This document shows positions 1 through 7,620 of a stretch of DNA of 64,000 nt, one piece after another. The position numbers and the translations under genes were made by a program. The stretch is taken from assembly GCA_028689015.1 (NCBI GenBank), contig JAQTXC010000001.1, positions 1-64,000 on the forward strand, in the 5' to 3' direction. Position 1 is the stretch's first letter. Each line of letters begins with the position of its first letter. The notes beneath the pieces are model-generated. The model saw only the letters and a list, made by a program, of their open reading frames with translations. It was not told the DNA's origin and did no database searches. This DNA is from Dechloromonas sp. GTDB lineage: Bacteria; Pseudomonadota; Gammaproteobacteria; Burkholderiales; Rhodocyclaceae.

Positions 1-68
1 GCCAAAATACCAATAATCGCCACGACGATCATCAGTTCGATCAGGGTAAAACCTTTTTGAGCGTTCAT
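1..68 (-). CDS. Type IV pilin-like protein, N-terminus only (partial)
   Basis: Only the first 22 codons lie in the window; the gene runs off the left edge. The translation begins MNAQKGFTLIELMIVVAIIG, the class III signal of type IV prepilins: a short basic leader, a Gly-Phe cleavage site for the prepilin peptidase, Glu at mature position 5, and a hydrophobic helix. The start codon is preceded by a good ribosome binding site (AAGGAGA on the minus strand, near 73-80). The protein should be a pilus subunit, or a minor pilin or type II pseudopilin; these cannot be separated without the rest of the sequence. Confidence 0.85.
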   Translation of the reverse strand, partial: MNAQKGFTLIELMIVVAIIGIL

Positions 69-116
69 TTGAATCTCCTTGTTGGAAAAAACGGAAACCT
101 CCGTGGGTGGAACACT

Positions 117-132
117 ATCACATCCCGTGCCA
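117..132 (-). promoter_or_regulatory. Possible sigma54 promoter of the pilin gene (weak)
   Basis: Read on the minus strand the site is TGGCACG-GGAT-GTGAT. The -24 part matches the sigma54 consensus perfectly, but the -12 part has GA where GC is expected. It lies about 50 bases upstream of the pilin start. Pilin genes in related bacteria are often RpoN-dependent, which supports the idea, but the -12 mismatch makes it uncertain. Confidence 0.3.
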
Positions 133-276
133 GTGCTTAACTACCTGGCATGTATTTTTTCAAGTCGCTGATTTGTAGGCTTTGTGGGCTCAGCAGCGAA
201 CGCGGCTTAGCGTGCCGGAATGACAAAATTCGGCACTTGGACTACCCAATTGGGGCAGTGCGGTGCTTTGCCATGG

Positions 277-305
277 TCGCCCAAAAGCTGTTGGGCGATT
301 TTTTT
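277..305 (+). terminator. Rho-independent terminator
   Basis: Perfect 8-bp stem TCGCCCAA/TTGGGCGA with a 6-base loop, followed by seven T. It works only in the plus direction, yet no plus-strand gene precedes it. Confidence 0.75.
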
Positions 306-376
306 GTTTAGTCTCCTTGCCGTGTTAACAATTCGGGACAGACCACGGTTTAACTTGGACCTCTTTTTTCACTGAA

Positions 377-404
377 CCCCCAGCCTGACCCGCTGGGGTT
401 TTTT
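377..404 (+). terminator. Rho-independent terminator
   Basis: Stem CCCCAGC/GCTGGGG with an 8-base loop and a run of six T on the plus strand. There is no T-run on the minus-strand side, so it does not serve the leftward nucleotidyltransferase gene that ends at 426. Confidence 0.75.
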
Positions 405-425
405 ATTGCGGTCGACGCAGGCGGT

Positions 426-1154
426 TCAGGAAAAGTCAGCAAGTTCCGTTTTGCCATACAGCCGGTTGATTCGTCGTATTTTTTCCCACAGCAAGGCTTC
501 TGGCATGTCCATCGCCATGGCCTGCATGCAGCGGGCCAACCAGCCTGGGCGTGCCTTGATGCGCTCGATTGCCTTCGCTAAATCGCGCCGAATCGCTTGG
601 CCGTAAGCGGCTTCCGCCGTGCTCAAGGCCTGGTGTAGTGCGGCGGAGTTGGCTTCCATCATGGCAAGGTCGATCAGGTCGCGGTTGAATACCCCATCAT
701 CTGCGTATCGATCCGAGTTCGCCAGCAGTTTACTGGCAGCCAAGTCGGTCGTGGTGAGCGTGCTGACGTCACACAACACATCATGCGAGCCCGGTGGTGC
801 CAGATTGATTCGCGCCTCTCGGACGATTTCGAGCTTGATGGGCTGCGCGTCGATTTGCAACAGCGTGCGGATGCCGTATTGGTCAGCCCGAATTTCTCTC
901 ATGGCGATCAGTGGAATGGCCCCGTGACGCGTGATGGCGTTGATGCCTCGATCACCGGTCAGCAATTGTCGTAGTTCGCGGTAGCCTGTCGCGTCGGACA
1001 CGAGGAAATCGATATCTACGGATTCCCGGTATTCGCCGTGGCGCAGTACGATGCAGGTGCCGCCACCAAACAGGCAACCGTGTCGACGTAGCAGATCGGC
1101 ATCGAGCGCGGCCAGGATACGAGCAATCCGCTGATGGTGTGGTCGCTTAAACAT
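426..1154 (-). CDS. AbiEii/AbiGii-type nucleotidyltransferase, putative toxin
   Basis: 242 residues. The DNA-polymerase-beta-like nucleotidyltransferase signature is visible: glycines at 30-32 (LFGGGT), then ESVDIDF with two acidic residues at D47 and D49. A later segment has SKLLANSDRY (K142) and RDLIDL (R158, D159, D162), as in the AbiEii/AbiGii family. Members are the toxin half of type IV toxin-antitoxin or abortive-infection systems, and those studied transfer nucleotides to RNA. The start overlaps the end of the upstream HTH gene by 8 bases (ATGTTTAA), so the two are translationally coupled. Toxicity itself is inferred, not shown by the sequence. Confidence 0.85.
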   Translation of the reverse strand: MFKRPHHQRIARILAALDADLLRRHGCLFGGGTCIVLRHGEYRESVDIDFLVSDATGYRELRQLLTGDRGINAITRHGAIPLIAMREIRADQYGIRTLLQIDAQPIKLEIVREARINLAPPGSHDVLCDVSTLTTTDLAASKLLANSDRYADDGVFNRDLIDLAMMEANSAALHQALSTAEAAYGQAIRRDLAKAIERIKARPGWLARCMQAMAMDMPEALLWEKIRRINRLYGKTELADFS

Positions 1155-1629
1155 CGCCTGTGCGGTGGGTAAAAGCCTGCTGCAAGGCAGCTAGCAAGGC
1201 CTGTTCAGCGCCCGTCATGGATTGCGTGTCCAGATGACGTGCGTTGCGTTCGTAGATATCGAGCGCTTCGGTGGGTGTCAGGCTATCGGTGCCATGGACT
1301 TGCCAGGCCAGTTGCTTGAGTTGTGGGTAATCTGCCAGCGCGATGCGAACGGGAATCCAGCCTTCACGGATCGGGATGTCGGCGGTTGAAGACTGGGGGG
1401 CGCGAGGGGTTGCGTGAAAGTGAAGCCCGAGGACGATCATTGTCTTGCAATAGGCGCCCATGGCGACGCTGGGCTCCCCTTTTTCAATGCGGTGCAGGGT
1501 GATCCGGGAAATCCCCGCTGCCTCGGCGGTTGCAGTGGCGCTGATGCGCAGCGCCTTACGTTGGGCGCGAATTTGCGAGCCGAGTGTTTGAAGTGGGGGT
1601 GGCGGCGGTTGTGTATTTTCAGTTTGCAT
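1147..1629 (-). CDS. XRE-family helix-turn-helix regulator, putative antitoxin
   Basis: About 160 residues from the chosen ATG (MQTENTQ). The N-terminal half is a Cro/CI-type helix-turn-helix (around LGSQIRAQRKALRI to HRIEKGEPSVAMGAY). The C-terminal half is not recognised. In-frame starts also exist at 1641, 1650 and a TTG at 1689. I chose 1629 because GGGAA lies at a suitable distance and because the ATG at 1650 falls inside a palindromic operator. Coupling to the AbiEii-like gene and the operator suggest an autorepressing antitoxin. Classical AbiEi antitoxins are winged-helix proteins, so an XRE partner is a variant arrangement. Confidence 0.82.
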   Translation of the reverse strand: MQTENTQPPPPPLQTLGSQIRAQRKALRISATATAEAAGISRITLHRIEKGEPSVAMGAYCKTMIVLGLHFHATPRAPQSSTADIPIREGWIPVRIALADYPQLKQLAWQVHGTDSLTPTEALDIYERNARHLDTQSMTGAEQALLAALQQAFTHRTGDV

Positions 1630-1642
1630 TGTGTTTCCCATC

Positions 1643-1668
1643 GTAGGCATTTTTAGAAAAATGTCTAC
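1643..1668. promoter_or_regulatory. Palindromic operator upstream of the HTH/nucleotidyltransferase pair
   Basis: Two 12-base arms, GTAGGCATTTTT and AAAAATGTCTAC, are separated by AG; they pair with one mismatch. The centre lies about 26 bases upstream of the chosen ATG of the XRE gene. A -35-like TTGCAC (minus strand, 1684-1689) stands just upstream, so a protein bound here would cover the -10 region. This is the usual position for an autoregulatory site of an XRE repressor. Confidence 0.65.
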
Positions 1669-1751
1669 TTTGAGAAACGATTTGTGCAATCAGCGAGGGT
1701 GATAGGGGGCAGGCCACAATTTGTTTCTCTTCCCTGCATCGTGCGTTGCCC

Positions 1752-3215
1752 TCAGTGTCCTTGCCGGGCGAGCCAGGGGGCCAGCATGTTGGGGAGTTGG
1801 TCGATCAGCAGTTGATGCCGCCCGGTGAGCCAGCCGTCGACTGGGCCAGCGGTCCGTTTGGGTTGCAGGGTGTTGAGGAGTTGCTGGGCGGTGATCAGGT
1901 CGTTGATCTGGCCGAGGGCGTCTTGCAGTTGTGACAGGGTGGCGAGTTGCTTGCGGCTGGCTTGGTGGGCGAGCAGCGGTGCCATGAAGTCGGTGGTGTA
2001 GCGCAGTTTTTTGTAGGCCAGGCGCAGTTGGTGGCGCTCGTGGGCGTCGAGCTCGGCAAAGCGGGCGGCGATTTGCTCGGTGCGCTGGCTTTGTTCGGCA
2101 ATTTGCTGTTGGGCGAATTGGGCGAGATCGAGGTCGGCGACTTCAGGCAGGGCGTAGAGGGCGGCGGTGAAGTCCAGCCACAGGCGGGCGGTGTCGGCGT
2201 GGCCGATGTGTGCCGCTACGGCCTGGCCGGCGCCGCGCCGTTGCTGGCGAGCGGCTTTGCGCAGGCGTTGTGCGGCGGGGGTGTCCGGAAAGGCGGCGAG
2301 AATGGGTGGCAGGGTGTCGTCGATGAAAACGTCCCAGTTGCGGGCGGTGCCTAGGGTGTCGGCCAGTTTTTTCCAGGGTTTGCGGAAATTTTTCTGGAAT
2401 TCTGCGGGCAGCAGGGGGGCGAACAGGGCGAGGGCCGAGCGCAGGCGGCGGATGGCGACGCGGGCCTGGTGGATGTATTCCGGCTGGTTGTTGGTGAGCA
2501 GGCCGGCTTCGTTACGCTGCAGTTGTTCCAGGCAGGCGAGGGCGATCAGGCGAAAGGCCTGGATGGGCGTCTGGCCGGGGCGAACCGGGCTGGGGGTCGA
2601 GCGGGCGGGGCGGGGCGGGGTGCGCTTGAACAGGCGGTAACCGCTTTCCGCCTTGCTGGCAATGGCTGGGCGCAGGGCGATGTCTTGTTGTAATTGCTGG
2701 GCGAAACTGAATAGGTCGGCGATGTCGCCTTCGAGCAATTCGAGTTCGACTTCGCTGATTTTTTGGGTGCGGCCGTCGCTGTCGATGGTGCCGCGATCAA
2801 GCGCCATTTCGATGCGGGCGTTGCCGTGCGGCAGGTGCCAGAGCAGGCGGGTGAAATGGGTGGTGAATACCGGCCGGAGCTGTGGGCGATGGGTGTCGAG
2901 CACGTGGCGAAGGGCGTCGTCACCGACCGCCGTGAAGTCGAATTCACCGGGTTGGGCCGGGTATTCCCATTCCTGACGTACGGCGAGGCCACCACGGGCG
3001 GCTTCGGCGGTTTTTACGGTCAACAGCCAATTTGTGCCTTTTTTGCGAAAGCGCAGGGCAATGCGGCGGTCGTGCAGGTCCAGGTGCGGGGTGTCGTAGT
3101 AGGTGTTGAGCAGGCGCAGGCGCTGCGGCGGGTGGCCGACGAGCTGCGGATGGTCGATCAGCTGGCGGGCGGCTTTGCCGCTGATCGCCAGCTTGAGTTC
3201 GATTTCGGTTGCCAT
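1752..3215 (-). CDS. CYTH-CHAD domain protein (ygiF-like inorganic triphosphatase)
   Basis: 487 residues from the start MATEIELKL. The N-terminal 200 residues form a CYTH (triphosphate tunnel) domain with the ExExK motif at E4, E6, K8. The C-terminal part, from about residue 215, is a CHAD domain, a helical bundle with conserved His such as YIHQARVAIRRLRS. CYTH enzymes hydrolyse triphosphate groups; CHAD domains bind polyphosphate. E. coli YgiF has the same architecture and is an inorganic triphosphatase. The ORF is open 8 codons further upstream, but the ExExK motif belongs near the N-terminus, which fixes the start at 3215. It follows the PEBP-family gene after 10 bases, so the two are probably co-transcribed. 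Confidence 0.88.
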   Translation of the reverse strand: MATEIELKLAISGKAARQLIDHPQLVGHPPQRLRLLNTYYDTPHLDLHDRRIALRFRKKGTNWLLTVKTAEAARGGLAVRQEWEYPAQPGEFDFTAVGDDALRHVLDTHRPQLRPVFTTHFTRLLWHLPHGNARIEMALDRGTIDSDGRTQKISEVELELLEGDIADLFSFAQQLQQDIALRPAIASKAESGYRLFKRTPPRPARSTPSPVRPGQTPIQAFRLIALACLEQLQRNEAGLLTNNQPEYIHQARVAIRRLRSALALFAPLLPAEFQKNFRKPWKKLADTLGTARNWDVFIDDTLPPILAAFPDTPAAQRLRKAARQQRRGAGQAVAAHIGHADTARLWLDFTAALYALPEVADLDLAQFAQQQIAEQSQRTEQIAARFAELDAHERHQLRLAYKKLRYTTDFMAPLLAHQASRKQLATLSQLQDALGQINDLITAQQLLNTLQPKRTAGPVDGWLTGRHQLLIDQLPNMLAPWLARQGH

Positions 3216-3225
3216 GCGGCCCGCC

Positions 3226-3858
3226 TCAGGCGGCGCCAAGCGCCGGGTTGAGCGTGTAGGTGCCGGTCAGGCGGGCTTCGGCCAGAATGTGGCCGGCCAT
3301 GGCGGCGCGGACTTCGGGGCCGCCGAATTTGCCGTCGAGCGGCAATTTTTCGATATCCAGCGCGTAGACCGTGAAAATGTAGCGATGGATGATTTCGTCA
3401 TTCCAGGGCGGGCAGGGGCCATCGTAGCCGTAGTAGTCGCCGCGCATGTCGTGGTCGTTGGCGAACCAGTCCGTGTAGTTGTTGATGCCTTGCCGGCTGC
3501 CTTGGGCGGCTTGCGGGCCGGGTTTGCCGCGCGGTGAGACATCGCTGCTGTATTCGCCTTCGGCAATGCTGTGCACCGTGGCAGGCAGGTCGATCAGCAC
3601 CCAGTGGAAGAAATCGACGCGGGGCAAGTCGGCCGGCACGGTGCGGTCTTCCTGGTTAACGTCATCGCCCTGGCTGGGTACGTCCGGGTCGTGGCAGGTG
3701 ACGACGAAGGATTGTGTGCCCGCCGGGAGGTCGTCCCAGCTGAGTTGGGGATTGCGGTTTTGCCCCAGGCAGACGTGATGGGCCGGGTCGGCAATGCAAA
3801 AAGACAAGTGGCCGGGGATGGCCTGGCCGTCGAGCAGGCTGCTGCTGGTCAGTTTCAT
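3226..3858 (-). CDS. YbhB/YbcL-family PEBP (Raf kinase inhibitor-like) protein
   Basis: 210 residues. The phosphatidylethanolamine-binding-protein fold is recognisable from NPQLSWDDLPAGTQSFVVTC, the DPDVP segment, FFHWVLIDLP and YDGPCPPWNDEIIHRYIF. Bacterial members (YbhB, YbcL) bind anionic ligands in a small pocket; their physiological role is poorly known. This one has no signal peptide, so it is probably cytoplasmic. It lies 14 bases downstream of murJ and just upstream of the CYTH-CHAD gene on the same strand. Confidence 0.9.
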   Translation of the reverse strand: MKLTSSSLLDGQAIPGHLSFCIADPAHHVCLGQNRNPQLSWDDLPAGTQSFVVTCHDPDVPSQGDDVNQEDRTVPADLPRVDFFHWVLIDLPATVHSIAEGEYSSDVSPRGKPGPQAAQGSRQGINNYTDWFANDHDMRGDYYGYDGPCPPWNDEIIHRYIFTVYALDIEKLPLDGKFGGPEVRAAMAGHILAEARLTGTYTLNPALGAA

Positions 3859-3872
3859 GCGGGTGTCTCCTG

Positions 3873-5423
3873 TCAGGCTGTGGTGCGGCGTGTGAAGTCA
3901 CGCAGGCGAAATCCGAGAAGCCATAGTGTAGCGAAATACGTCCCGCCGCCAAGGGCTACGAGCAGGCAAAGTTGCATGACGCGCGCGGTCAACCCGAGAT
4001 GGAGCCAGTTTTCTGCCGGTCCGGCGGCCCACCATAAGGCCACGCCCATCAGTGCCATGGCGATGACGAGCTTGCCAACAAATATCCCCCAGCCGGCTAA
4101 GGGGTGGTAAATGCCGTCGCGGCGCAGTCCTCGGTACAGCATGCCGGCATTTAGGCAGGCCGCCAGTCCGATCGATAAGGCGAGGCCGGCATGGCCGATC
4201 CAGGGGACGAAGGCCAGGTTCATGGCTTGGGTGGCTGCCAGCGAAATCAGGGCGATCTTGACCGGGGTGCGGACGTTCTGGCGGGCGTAAAAGCCGGGGG
4301 CCAGCACTTTGACCAGGATCAGGCCGGTCAGGCCGACGCTGTAGCCAACCAGGGCTTGCCGGGTTTGCAGGACGTCCTGGGCGTCGAAGGCGCCGTGGAA
4401 AAACAGGGTGGCAATGAGCGGGATGGCGAGAATGCCGAGGGCGAGGGCCGCCGGGGCGGCGAGTAGCAAGGTGAGGCGCAGGCCCCAGTCGAGCAGACGG
4501 CTGTATTCGTCATCGGCTTTTTGGCTGTGGCAGCGGGCCAGCGAGGGAAGCAGAATGGTGCCGAGCGCCGCGCCGAGCAGGCCGGAGGGGAATTCCATGA
4601 GTCGGTCGGCGTAATACAGCCAGGAGACGCTGCCGGTTTTGAGAAAAGAGGCAAAGACGGTGTTGATCAACAGGCTGATTTGCGATACCGACACGCCGAC
4701 CAGGGCCGGTAACATCAGCCGGGTGATGCGCCGTACGCCAGGGTCGGCCCAGGCGGCTCGCCAGTCGATGCCAATGCGCGGCAGGCGGCCGATGCGCCGC
4801 AGGGCCGGGATTTGAATGGCGAGTTGCAGGGCGCCGCCAATAAATACAGACCAGGCCAGCGCCAGCACCGGGGGGTCGAAATAGGGCACCGCAAACAGCG
4901 CCATGCCGATGAAGCTGAGATTGAGCAAGACGGGCGTGAAGGCGGGCAGCGCGAAACGGCTCCAACTGTTGAGAATGCCGCCGGCCAGGGCAACCAGTGA
5001 CATGAAAAGGATGTAGGGGAAGGTGATGCGGGTCAGGCTCACGGTCAACGCGAATTTGTCGGCATTTTCAGCAAAGCCGGGGGCCGATAGCCAGACTAGC
5101 CACGGGGCGCCGATGACGCCGATGAGCGTGACCACGAACAGGGCCAGCGTGAGCAGGGTGGCGACGTGATTGATCAGCGTCTGCGTTTCATCGCTGGATC
5201 GACTATTTTTGTATTCGCCCAGAATGGGGACGAAAGCTTGCGAAAAAGCGCCTTCGGCGAACATGCGACGCAGTAGGTTGGGCAGCTTGAAGGCAACGAA
5301 GAAGGCATCGGTGGCCAGGCCGGCACCAAAGGCCCGGGCGATCACAAAGTCCCGGACGAAGCCGAGGATGCGGGAGAGTAGCGTCATGCCGCTGACCGTG
5401 GCCAGTGCGCGTAGCAGATTCAT
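3873..5423 (-). CDS. murJ: MurJ, lipid II flippase
   Basis: 516 residues starting MNLLRALATVSGMTLLSRILGF, the conserved MurJ beginning (MOP superfamily). About 14 hydrophobic segments run through the protein. Characteristic stretches include FVRDFVIARAFGAG, TDAFFVAFKLPNLLRRMFAEGAFSQAFVPI and the FPSGLLGAALGTILLPSLA segment. MurJ moves lipid II across the inner membrane for peptidoglycan synthesis. The ORF is open for six codons before this ATG, but the family starts here. The length is typical. It is the first gene of a leftward set with the PEBP and CYTH-CHAD genes. Confidence 0.95.
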   Translation of the reverse strand: MNLLRALATVSGMTLLSRILGFVRDFVIARAFGAGLATDAFFVAFKLPNLLRRMFAEGAFSQAFVPILGEYKNSRSSDETQTLINHVATLLTLALFVVTLIGVIGAPWLVWLSAPGFAENADKFALTVSLTRITFPYILFMSLVALAGGILNSWSRFALPAFTPVLLNLSFIGMALFAVPYFDPPVLALAWSVFIGGALQLAIQIPALRRIGRLPRIGIDWRAAWADPGVRRITRLMLPALVGVSVSQISLLINTVFASFLKTGSVSWLYYADRLMEFPSGLLGAALGTILLPSLARCHSQKADDEYSRLLDWGLRLTLLLAAPAALALGILAIPLIATLFFHGAFDAQDVLQTRQALVGYSVGLTGLILVKVLAPGFYARQNVRTPVKIALISLAATQAMNLAFVPWIGHAGLALSIGLAACLNAGMLYRGLRRDGIYHPLAGWGIFVGKLVIAMALMGVALWWAAGPAENWLHLGLTARVMQLCLLVALGGGTYFATLWLLGFRLRDFTRRTTA

Positions 5424-5465
5424 GTCAGCCGTGATTCCCAAGTGCCTGGACAGCGATTCAAAAGC

Positions 5466-5492
5466 AAAAAAGCCACGTCAAGTGGCTTTTTT
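5466..5492 (-). terminator. Terminator of the tRNA-Thr transcript (symmetrical)
   Basis: Stem AGCCAC/GTGGCT with loop GTCAA, flanked by six A on the left and six T on the right. It can act in both directions; on the minus strand it lies 20 bases after the tRNA 3' end. Confidence 0.75.
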
Positions 5493-5511
5493 ACTGGCTG
5501 ATTTTGTTTTC

Positions 5512-5587
5512 TGGTGCCGCTTGCCGGAATCGAACTGGCGACCTTTTCATTACGAATGAACTGCTCTACCAACTGAGCTAAAGCGGC
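5512..5587 (-). tRNA. tRNA-Thr, anticodon CGT
   Basis: The 76-base minus-strand sequence folds as a tRNA. The acceptor stem is GCCGCTT/AAGCGGC with an encoded ACCA end. The D-arm is AGCTCAGTTGGTAGAGC, the anticodon loop TTCGTAA sits on the TTCA/TGAA stem, and the T-arm contains GTTCGATTC. Anticodon CGT reads the threonine codon ACG. Confidence 0.95.
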
Positions 5588-5619
5588 GCACCGGACTGTC
5601 AAATCAAACAGAGCGGCGG

Positions 5620-5648
5620 ATTATAGCCGGAGGCCGCGGGCTTGTGAA
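5620..5648 (-). promoter_or_regulatory. Sigma70 promoter of tRNA-Thr
   Basis: On the minus strand TTCACA and a perfect TATAAT are separated by 17 bases. The -10 box lies about 33 bases upstream of the mature tRNA 5' end. A strong promoter of this form is expected for a tRNA gene. Confidence 0.7.
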
Positions 5649-5689
5649 TAGGCAAAATGCCTGACCTGGGTGATCTGAGGGCTGGGCGG

Positions 5690-6670
5690 TTAGTGGGCGA
5701 CACAGTTGCGCCCCTGGCGTTTGGCCTGGTAAAGCTTTTCGTCGGCCAAGTGCAAAATGCTCTGCATGGACAGGTCGACCGTGGGATGCAGGCAGGCCAG
5801 GCCAAAACTGCACGACACGCGGCCATTGATGCCATTTTCGTGTGGCATCTGCAGTTCCTTAAGCGCTTGACGCATCCGTTCAGCAACGGCCAGCGCGCCG
5901 TCGCGATCGGTACCGGGCAAGACCGCGACAAACTCCTCGCCGCCATAGCGGCAGACGGTGTCTTCGACGCGAAACAGTGATTCGTTCAGGGCGTGGGCTA
6001 CGGCGCGCAGACAGGTGTCACCCGCTGGATGGCCGTATGTGTCGTTGTATTGCTTAAAGAAATCGACGTCACCCAGCAGCAGACTGAGCGGGCTGTTGCT
6101 GCGCAGACAGCGTTTCCATTCGATGGCGAGCGTGTCGTCGAAATGTCGCCGGTTGGGGATGCCGGTCAGGCCATCCAGGGTGGAGATTTCCCGGAGTTTG
6201 CGGTGGGCGGCATGGATGTCGCGTTGCATGCCGACGATGCGTAGCAGGGCCCGGACCTTGGCCAGCAGGATGACTTCGGATACCGGTTTGTGCAGAAAAT
6301 CGTCGCCGCCGGCGAGGATGCCCTTGGCCAGCAAGTTTTCGTCCATGACCGACGATAGAAAAATGATGGGTGTCCACGGGGTGAGTAATTGATCGTTACC
6401 CAGTTGTTCCCGGCTGCGAATCTTGCGGGCCAGGGTGATGCCGTCCATGTCGGGCAGGGAGATGTCGACCAGCAGTAGGCTGGGTGGGTAGTCTTCGTAG
6501 AATTTAAGAGCCTCCTGGCCGCTGTCCAGCGCCAGGGTGAGTACATCAGGCAATGGGTCGAGGCAGTCGCAAATTAATTGCTGATTACTGGGTGAGGGAT
6601 CGATGACAAGGACCGTGAATTTGCAAGGGGTGGGCATCGCAAGGTGCTGGGGTGAGTGTGCCATCATCAT
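5690..6670 (-). CDS. Response regulator with GGDEF domain, diguanylate cyclase
   Basis: 326 residues, with a REC domain (about 17-145) and a GGDEF domain (about 160-325). The REC phosphorylation site is D69 in LLLVDISLPDMDG; the acidic pair near the N-terminus is reduced to one Asp (IDPSP, D24). The active-site motif GGEEF at 243-247 is intact and is preceded by RVED (234-237), the RxxD inhibitory c-di-GMP site at the correct spacing. The protein should make c-di-GMP when phosphorylated and be feedback-inhibited. No histidine kinase lies next to it. The start could be any of three ATGs at 6664-6670, or the Met at 6637. Confidence 0.9.
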   Translation of the reverse strand: MMMAHSPQHLAMPTPCKFTVLVIDPSPSNQQLICDCLDPLPDVLTLALDSGQEALKFYEDYPPSLLLVDISLPDMDGITLARKIRSREQLGNDQLLTPWTPIIFLSSVMDENLLAKGILAGGDDFLHKPVSEVILLAKVRALLRIVGMQRDIHAAHRKLREISTLDGLTGIPNRRHFDDTLAIEWKRCLRSNSPLSLLLGDVDFFKQYNDTYGHPAGDTCLRAVAHALNESLFRVEDTVCRYGGEEFVAVLPGTDRDGALAVAERMRQALKELQMPHENGINGRVSCSFGLACLHPTVDLSMQSILHLADEKLYQAKRQGRNCVAH

Positions 6671-6795
6671 AGCATTGCCCGTGTGCTGTTCGGGCTTGCC
6701 TTTTGTCGATTGAAGACAGCGGTTAATATGCTACTTCACGCCATACGCTACCGTCTGGAGTGAGTTATGACATAAATGTTTTTCGGAGAGCAGGC

Positions 6796-7563
6796 ATGCA
6801 AATCAAGGACCAGGTTTTTGTGGTGACAGGGGGTGGCTCGGGGCTGGGTGAGGCGTCTGCCCGGCAATTGGCTGCCGAGGGGGCACGAGTGGTCGTGGTT
6901 GACCTGAATCGGGCGGCTGGTGAGGCGGTGGTCGCTGCATTGGGCGCCGGGGCGCGCTTTGTCGAGGCCGATGTGGCGGATGAGGCCTCGGCAGCGCAGG
7001 TCTTTGCCGTGGCGCTAGCCGAATTTGGCGCGGTCCATGGACTGGTTAATTGTGCGGGCGTGGCGCCTGCCGAAAAGGTATTGGGCAAGGATGGGCCGCA
7101 TCGCCTGGCGAGTTTTAGCCGGGTGATCAATATTAATTTGGTCGGTACCTTCAACATGATTCGCCTGGCTGCCGAGGCCATGATGCGCCATGCCCCGGAT
7201 GCGGGTGGTGAGCGTGGCGTGATCATCAATACCGCTTCGGTCGCTGCGTATGAGGGGCAGTTGGGGCAGGCGGCTTATGCGGCGTCAAAGGGCGGTATCG
7301 TTGCCCTGACCTTGCCGGTGGCGCGTGAATTGGCGCGCAGCGGGATTCGTTGCATGACGATCGCGCCTGGCATTATGGAAACGCCGATGCTGCTCGGGAT
7401 GCCGCCCGAGGTGCAGGATTCATTGAACAAAATGGTGCCTTTCCCGACCCGGATGGGGAAGCCGGCCGAGTATGCGGCGCTGGTTAAGCATATTGCCGAG
7501 AATGCTTATTTGAATGGCGAGGTCATCCGGCTGGATGGTGCCATCCGGATGGGGGTCAAATAA
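6796..7563 (+). CDS. Short-chain dehydrogenase, 3-hydroxyacyl-CoA dehydrogenase type 2-like
   Basis: 255 residues from ATG 6796, which is preceded by GGAGAGCAGG; the longer ORF start at 6760 has no such site. It is a classical SDR: NAD-binding TGGGSGLG at 11-18, NCAG at 86-89, and catalytic S149, Y162 and K166 (YAASK). The long insert with [19 protein letters not shown] and the C-terminal [11 protein letters not shown] resemble HSD17B10-type 3-hydroxyacyl-CoA dehydrogenases of beta-oxidation and branched-chain amino-acid breakdown. The substrate cannot be proved from sequence. It is transcribed alone and ends in a terminator. Confidence 0.88.
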   Translation: MQIKDQVFVVTGGGSGLGEASARQLAAEGARVVVVDLNRAAGEAVVAALGAGARFVEADVADEASAAQVFAVALAEFGAVHGLVNCAGVAPAEKVLGKDGPHRLASFSRVININLVGTFNMIRLAAEAMMRHAPDAGGERGVIINTASVAAYEGQLGQAAYAASKGGIVALTLPVARELARSGIRCMTIAPGIMETPMLLGMPPEVQDSLNKMVPFPTRMGKPAEYAALVKHIAENAYLNGEVIRLDGAIRMGVK

Positions 7564-7592
7564 ACTATACTGGGCACCCGCCCTTGACTGAA

Positions 7593-7614
7593 AAGGCACT
7601 TCGGTGCCTTTTTT
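7593..7614 (+). terminator. Rho-independent terminator between the SDR gene and ccoI
   Basis: Stem AAGGCAC/GTGCCTT capped by a TTCG tetraloop and followed by six T. The T-run ends only six bases before the ccoI start codon. Confidence 0.85.
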
Positions 7615-7620
7615 ATTTGC

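Larger units (their letters stand above)
69..425. other. Intergenic stretch without a protein gene; carries two rightward terminators
   Basis: No convincing open reading frame is seen here. The stretch holds the pilin leader, an imperfect inverted repeat at 212-236 (arms GTGCCGGAAT and ATTCGGCAC), and two hairpin-plus-T-run terminators, both read left to right. Neither terminates a visible plus-strand gene, so a small plus-strand transcript is possible. The segment 331-350 (ATTCGGGACAGACCACGGTT) looks like a repeat end that often flanks mobile or REP-type elements; that resemblance is from memory only. Confidence 0.5.

Noticed and set aside
1630-1689. N-terminal extension of the XRE gene from TTG 1689 or ATG 1650.
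   Set aside because: It would put the coding start inside or before the palindromic operator, and no ribosome binding site is seen there; GGGAA fits ATG 1629.
6703-6732. Promoter of the SDR gene (TTGTCG with TAATAT or TATGCT).
   Set aside because: Spacers of 15 or 18 bases with poor boxes; not better than chance in this AT-rich gap.
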